Origin: an uncultured Lachnospiraceae bacterium
GTDB lineage: Bacteria > Bacillota > Clostridia > Lachnospirales > Lachnospiraceae
DNA length: 9,217 nt
Assembly: GCA_902803625.1 (NCBI GenBank)
Contig: CADCQV010000314.1
Span: forward strand, 1-9,217
Direction of reading: 5' to 3'
The position numbers and the translations under genes are program-made. The notes under the pieces are model-generated. The model did no database searches, had not been told where the DNA came from, and saw nothing but the letters and a program-made list of their open reading frames with translations. Every line of letters begins with the position of its first letter. Within the stretch, counting starts at the first letter, position 1. Shown piece by piece: positions 7,005-9,217 of this stretch.

Positions 7005-8172
7005 TTCTCGCAACCCCGCTCTTTCTCGCAGCCTCAGCAACTGCTGCCGCAACTGCGGGGCCTACCTTCGGATCAAAGGCATAGGGGATGATATAGTCTG
7101 GACTCAGCTCGCTGTCTGAGATAAGCCCTGCAAGCGCATTTGCTGCCGCCATCTTCATCTCTTCATTTATGTCCCGGGCCCTTACGTCAAAGGTTCCCCT
7201 GAAAATACCGGGGAAAGCCAGTACATTATTTATCTGGTTCGGGAAGTCGCTCCGTCCTGTAGCGATCACCTTTGCCCCTCCCGCCTTTGCATCATCCGGG
7301 AATATCTCCGGTGTGGGATTCGCACAGGCAAAGATTATGGCATCCCTGTTCATAGTCTTTACCATATCGGTATTTATGGTTCCGGGTCCGGATACCCCTA
7401 TGAAAATATCCGCACCTTTAAGCATATCCGCTATGCTGCCCTTTTCCTTACCGAGATTGGTCTGCTTCGCCATTTCCTCTTTTATCCAGTTGAGGCCGTC
7501 CCTTCCCTCATAGATAGCCCCTTTCCGGTCACACATGGTGATATCCTTAAATCCTGCGGACAGAAGGAGCTTAACTATGGCTATTGCCGCGGCTCCCGCT
7601 CCGCTGGTCACGATCTTCACATCTTCCTTTTTCTTTCCCGTAACCTTAAGGGCGTTCGTAAGCCCGGCCAGAGTAATGACAGCCGTTCCATGCTGGTCAT
7701 CATGGAAGATCGGAATATCCGTCCTTTCCTTTAGCTTCCTCTCTATCTCGAAACAGCGGGGAGCGGAAATATCCTCCAGATTGATGCCTCCGAAGGATCC
7801 GGAGATAAGAGCGACCGTATTGACAAATTCATCCACATCCTTTGTTTTTACGCAGAGCGGAAATGCATCCACATCACCGAACTCCTTAAAGAGCACACAT
7901 TTCCCTTCCATAACGGGCATACCTGCCTCCGGTCCTATGTCTCCCAACCCCAGGACCGCGGACCCGTCCGTGATGACGGCGCACATATTGTGCCGCCTGG
8001 TAAGGTCATAGGATTTGTTGATGTCCTTCTGTATGGCGAGACAAGGCTCTGCCACTCCCGGAGTATATGCAAGTGACAGATCCTCCTTCGTCTTTACGCT
8101 AACCCTGGAAACCACCTCTATTTTTCCCTTCCACTCGCCGTGAAGCCTAAGTGATTCTTCTGCATAATTCAT
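6997..8172 (-). CDS. NAD(P)-dependent malic enzyme, short bacterial type
   Basis: A 391-residue enzyme expected to convert malate to pyruvate plus CO2 with reduction of NAD or NADP in the cytoplasm. Length and order match the short bacterial malic enzymes without a phosphotransacetylase extension. Visible features are the catalytic tyrosine Y36 in LSLAYTPGV, the catalytic lysine K91 in EGKCVLFK, metal ligands E133 (NLEDI), D158 and D159 in FHDDQHGT, the Rossmann loop SGAGAAA (190-196), and ANPTPEI (284-290). I cannot assign NAD versus NADP preference. The start is ATG 8172 with AAAGGAG 11 nt upstream. The gene is divergent from tcdA and overlaps the Smr gene at its 3' end. The leader carries a strong hairpin (8201-8233) and a TATAAT box (8251-8246). 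No frameshift or missing key residue is seen. In fermentative anaerobes this enzyme usually supplies pyruvate and reducing power. Confidence 0.95.
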   Translation of the reverse strand: MNYAEESLRLHGEWKGKIEVVSRVSVKTKEDLSLAYTPGVAEPCLAIQKDINKSYDLTRRHNMCAVITDGSAVLGLGDIGPEAGMPVMEGKCVLFKEFGDVDAFPLCVKTKDVDEFVNTVALISGSFGGINLEDISAPRCFEIERKLKERTDIPIFHDDQHGTAVITLAGLTNALKVTGKKKEDVKIVTSGAGAAAIAIVKLLLSAGFKDITMCDRKGAIYEGRDGLNWIKEEMAKQTNLGKEKGSIADMLKGADIFIGVSGPGTINTDMVKTMNRDAIIFACANPTPEIFPDDAKAGGAKVIATGRSDFPNQINNVLAFPGIFRGTFDVRARDINEEMKMAAANALAGLISDSELSPDYIIPYAFDPKVGPAVAAAVAEAARKSGVARNG

Positions 8173-8200
8173 TCCCGATACCGCTCCTTTCCTGTAATCT

Positions 8201-8233
8201 CGGGAAACTGCGGAATGACTCCGCTTTTTCCCG
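8201..8233 (-). promoter_or_regulatory. Stem-loop in the malic enzyme 5' leader
   Basis: The 33-nt inverted repeat is CGGGAAA-ct-GCGGA-atgac-TCCGC-tt-TTTCCCG. A 7-bp and a 5-bp stem are separated by a 2x2 internal loop, with a 5-nt apical loop. On the minus strand it would begin only a few bases after the transcription start predicted from the TATAAT at 8251-8246 and end about 10 nt before the malic enzyme ribosome binding site. It could be an RNA-stabilising stem or a regulatory structure; as DNA the dyad could also be a repressor operator. It is not followed by a U-run in the minus sense, so it is not a terminator there. Confidence 0.5.
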
Positions 8234-8245
8234 TTGTTTTCCCTG

Positions 8246-8251
8246 ATTATA
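8246..8251 (-). promoter_or_regulatory. Candidate -10 box for the malic enzyme gene
   Basis: A perfect TATAAT on the minus strand, 74 nt upstream of the malic enzyme ATG. The best -35 positions 16 to 18 nt upstream (around TAGCAT or ATAGCA) match the consensus poorly, so either the promoter depends on an activator or the box is fortuitous. Confidence 0.4.
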
Positions 8252-8277
8252 CCCGAAAAACCCGTAGTATGCTATAT

Positions 8278-8339
8278 TATGATTAAAGCGCCAAAAGTAA
8301 TTGTCACCACACAGGAGAAGACTGTAGCGGGGACAGGGA
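8278..8339 (+). repeat. Left inverted repeat bracketing tcdA
   Basis: A 62-bp sequence beginning TATGATTAAAGCGCC and ending GGGGACAGGGA. It is repeated in inverted orientation at 9156-9217. The outer 36 bp are identical, the inner 26 bp differ at 7 positions, so 55 of 62 match overall. It ends just before the GGGAGG that serves as the tcdA ribosome binding site, so the repeat covers most of the tcdA leader. Whether it extends outward past 8278 cannot be tested because the partner reaches the window edge. Confidence 0.9.
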
Positions 8340-8352
8340 GGTTTGAAATCAA

Positions 8353-9105
8353 ATGCCGGATCGGTTCTCAAGAACAAAATTATTATACGGAGCGGAAGTT
8401 ATGGAAAAGCTTGCATCCTCCCGCGTTGCTGTCTTCGGAATAGGCGGAGTGGGAGGATATGTGGTCGAAGCTCTTGCAAGAAGCGGTATCGGGGCTCTGG
8501 ATCTTATTGATAATGACCGGATCTGCCTTTCCAATATAAACCGCCAGATTATAGCTGCCGAAAGCACCTTGGGTAAATATAAGGTTGACGTCGCCGGAGA
8601 ACGGATCCTTGATATCCATCCGGAGTGCAGGGTTAGAACGTACAAAACCTTCTTCCTGCCCGAAACACAGGATGAATTTGACTTTCGTGAATATAACTAT
8701 GTGGTTGACGCAATCGACACCGTAACCGGAAAGCTTGCTATCATAGAAAAGGCAAAAAAAGCCGGCATACCCGTCATATCCTCCATGGGTGCCGGAAATA
8801 AGGTAAAAGCCGCCCTGTTCGAGGTTGCCGATATATATGACACCTCTGTCTGCCCTCTTGCAAAGGTAATGCGGCGCGAATGTAAAAAAAGAGGGATAGC
8901 TTCATTAAAGGTTGTTTATTCAAGGGAAAAGCCCCTCCGCCCTTCGGGAGACAGCTCCATAGGCTGCGGACAGCATAGCGACTGTCCTCCCGGAACAGAC
9001 CACCCTGTCGCGGGCCGCAGAGAAATCCCGGGATCAACGGCATTTGTCCCTTCCGTTGCGGGGCTGATAATAGCAGGTGAAGTGGTCAATGATCTTGCTG
9101 AATGA
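8353..9105 (+). CDS. tcdA: tRNA threonylcarbamoyladenosine dehydratase (E1/ThiF-like)
   Basis: A 250-residue member of the TcdA (CsdL/YgdL) branch of the E1/ThiF superfamily. TcdA uses ATP to convert t6A at position 37 of ANN-decoding tRNAs to its cyclic form. Visible features are the N-terminal RLYG-like element (KLLYG, 9-13), the nucleotide loop GIGGVGG (29-35), acidic D53 and D55 of LIDND, SNINRQ with N61 and R64, K75/K77, and VVDAID (117-122). The C-terminal part has a cysteine pair in CGQHSDCPPG and the GSTAFVPSVAGL segment typical of the family. Length is near that of other members and no frameshift is seen. The start is ATG 8353, with GGGAGG 11 nt upstream. The gene is alone on the plus strand, divergent from the malic enzyme and enclosed by a 62-bp inverted repeat. 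A ThiF-type activator of a sulfur-carrier protein is a less likely alternative. Confidence 0.92.
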   Translation: MPDRFSRTKLLYGAEVMEKLASSRVAVFGIGGVGGYVVEALARSGIGALDLIDNDRICLSNINRQIIAAESTLGKYKVDVAGERILDIHPECRVRTYKTFFLPETQDEFDFREYNYVVDAIDTVTGKLAIIEKAKKAGIPVISSMGAGNKVKAALFEVADIYDTSVCPLAKVMRRECKKRGIASLKVVYSREKPLRPSGDSSIGCGQHSDCPPGTDHPVAGRREIPGSTAFVPSVAGLIIAGEVVNDLAE

Positions 9106-9155
9106 TGAACCTTTAACCCGCCCCGTGGTCTGCTCGTGTTGGGGTGCGCCCAAAG

Positions 9156-9217
9156 TCCTTGTCCCCACCACAAGCTTTTCTTGTGTGGTGACAATTACTT
9201 TTGGCGCTTTAATCATA
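9156..9217 (-). repeat. Right inverted repeat bracketing tcdA, with internal palindrome
   Basis: The inverted partner of 8278-8339, starting 50 bp after the tcdA stop and reaching the last base of the window. Unlike the left copy, it contains a good imperfect palindrome at 9159-9194: TTGTCCCCACCACAAG, a CTTTT loop, then CTTGTGTGGTGACAA, interrupted by a small bulge. In the plus-strand RNA this hairpin would lie 53 nt after the tcdA stop and could act as its transcript end, though no long U-run follows. No transposase gene is visible. The stretch 9106-9155 between tcdA and the repeat has short G/C-rich complementary runs (CCCC at 9121, GGGG at 9141) but nothing I can name. Confidence 0.88.

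Noticed and set aside
8279..8443. Open frame starting MIKAPKVIVTTQEK as a real gene upstream of tcdA
   Set aside because: After the repeat the frame runs through the tcdA leader and first 30 codons out of phase, and the two copies diverge fully. I treat it as part of a repeat.

Overview
The window looks like a piece of an anaerobic Firmicutes chromosome, most likely class Clostridia and plausibly a Lachnospiraceae relative. The reasons are a soluble kinase fused to an [FeFe]-hydrogenase domain, AGGAGG-type ribosome binding sites alongside TTG and GTG starts, a short malic enzyme, and a tcdA protein with a Clostridia-like C-terminus. This placement comes from family knowledge, not a database search.

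Layout. Almost everything is on the minus strand. Read in the direction of transcription, the malic enzyme gene (8172 to 6997) runs into a small Smr-domain gene (7004 to 6756) with an 8-nt overlap. A membrane-anchored PDZ protein without a protease domain follows (6615 to 5890) and ends at a probable terminator hairpin near 5791-5826. A new transcription unit then starts from a promoter near 5687-5717. It encodes a 1047-residue hydrogenase-domain hybrid histidine kinase (5615 to 2472), a two-TM methyl-accepting chemotaxis-type protein (2428 to 233) and a lipoprotein that runs off the left edge (240 to 1). The only plus-strand gene is tcdA (8353-9105), divergent from the malic enzyme.

How the genes may work together. 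The kinase carries two ferredoxin clusters, a hydrogenase H-domain that keeps the four cluster-ligand cysteines but lacks the usual proton-relay cysteine, a further Fe-S domain, then HisKA, HATPase, receiver and Hpt domains. This is the layout expected of a cytoplasmic H2 or redox sensor feeding a multistep phosphorelay. The chemoreceptor-like protein and lipoprotein sit directly downstream with tight spacing, which suggests one sensory operon. The output regulator is not in the window.

The less expected structure is at the right end. A 62-bp sequence upstream of tcdA (8278-8339) recurs in inverted orientation downstream of it (9156-9217), at the window edge, with 55 of 62 positions identical. 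tcdA is therefore bracketed by long inverted repeats. A well-paired hairpin also lies in the probable malic enzyme leader (8201-8233), and an 8-codon minigene with a good ribosome binding site precedes the hydrogenase-kinase. No tRNA, rRNA, CRISPR array or recognisable transposase gene was found, and no gene-free stretch exceeds 300 bases.
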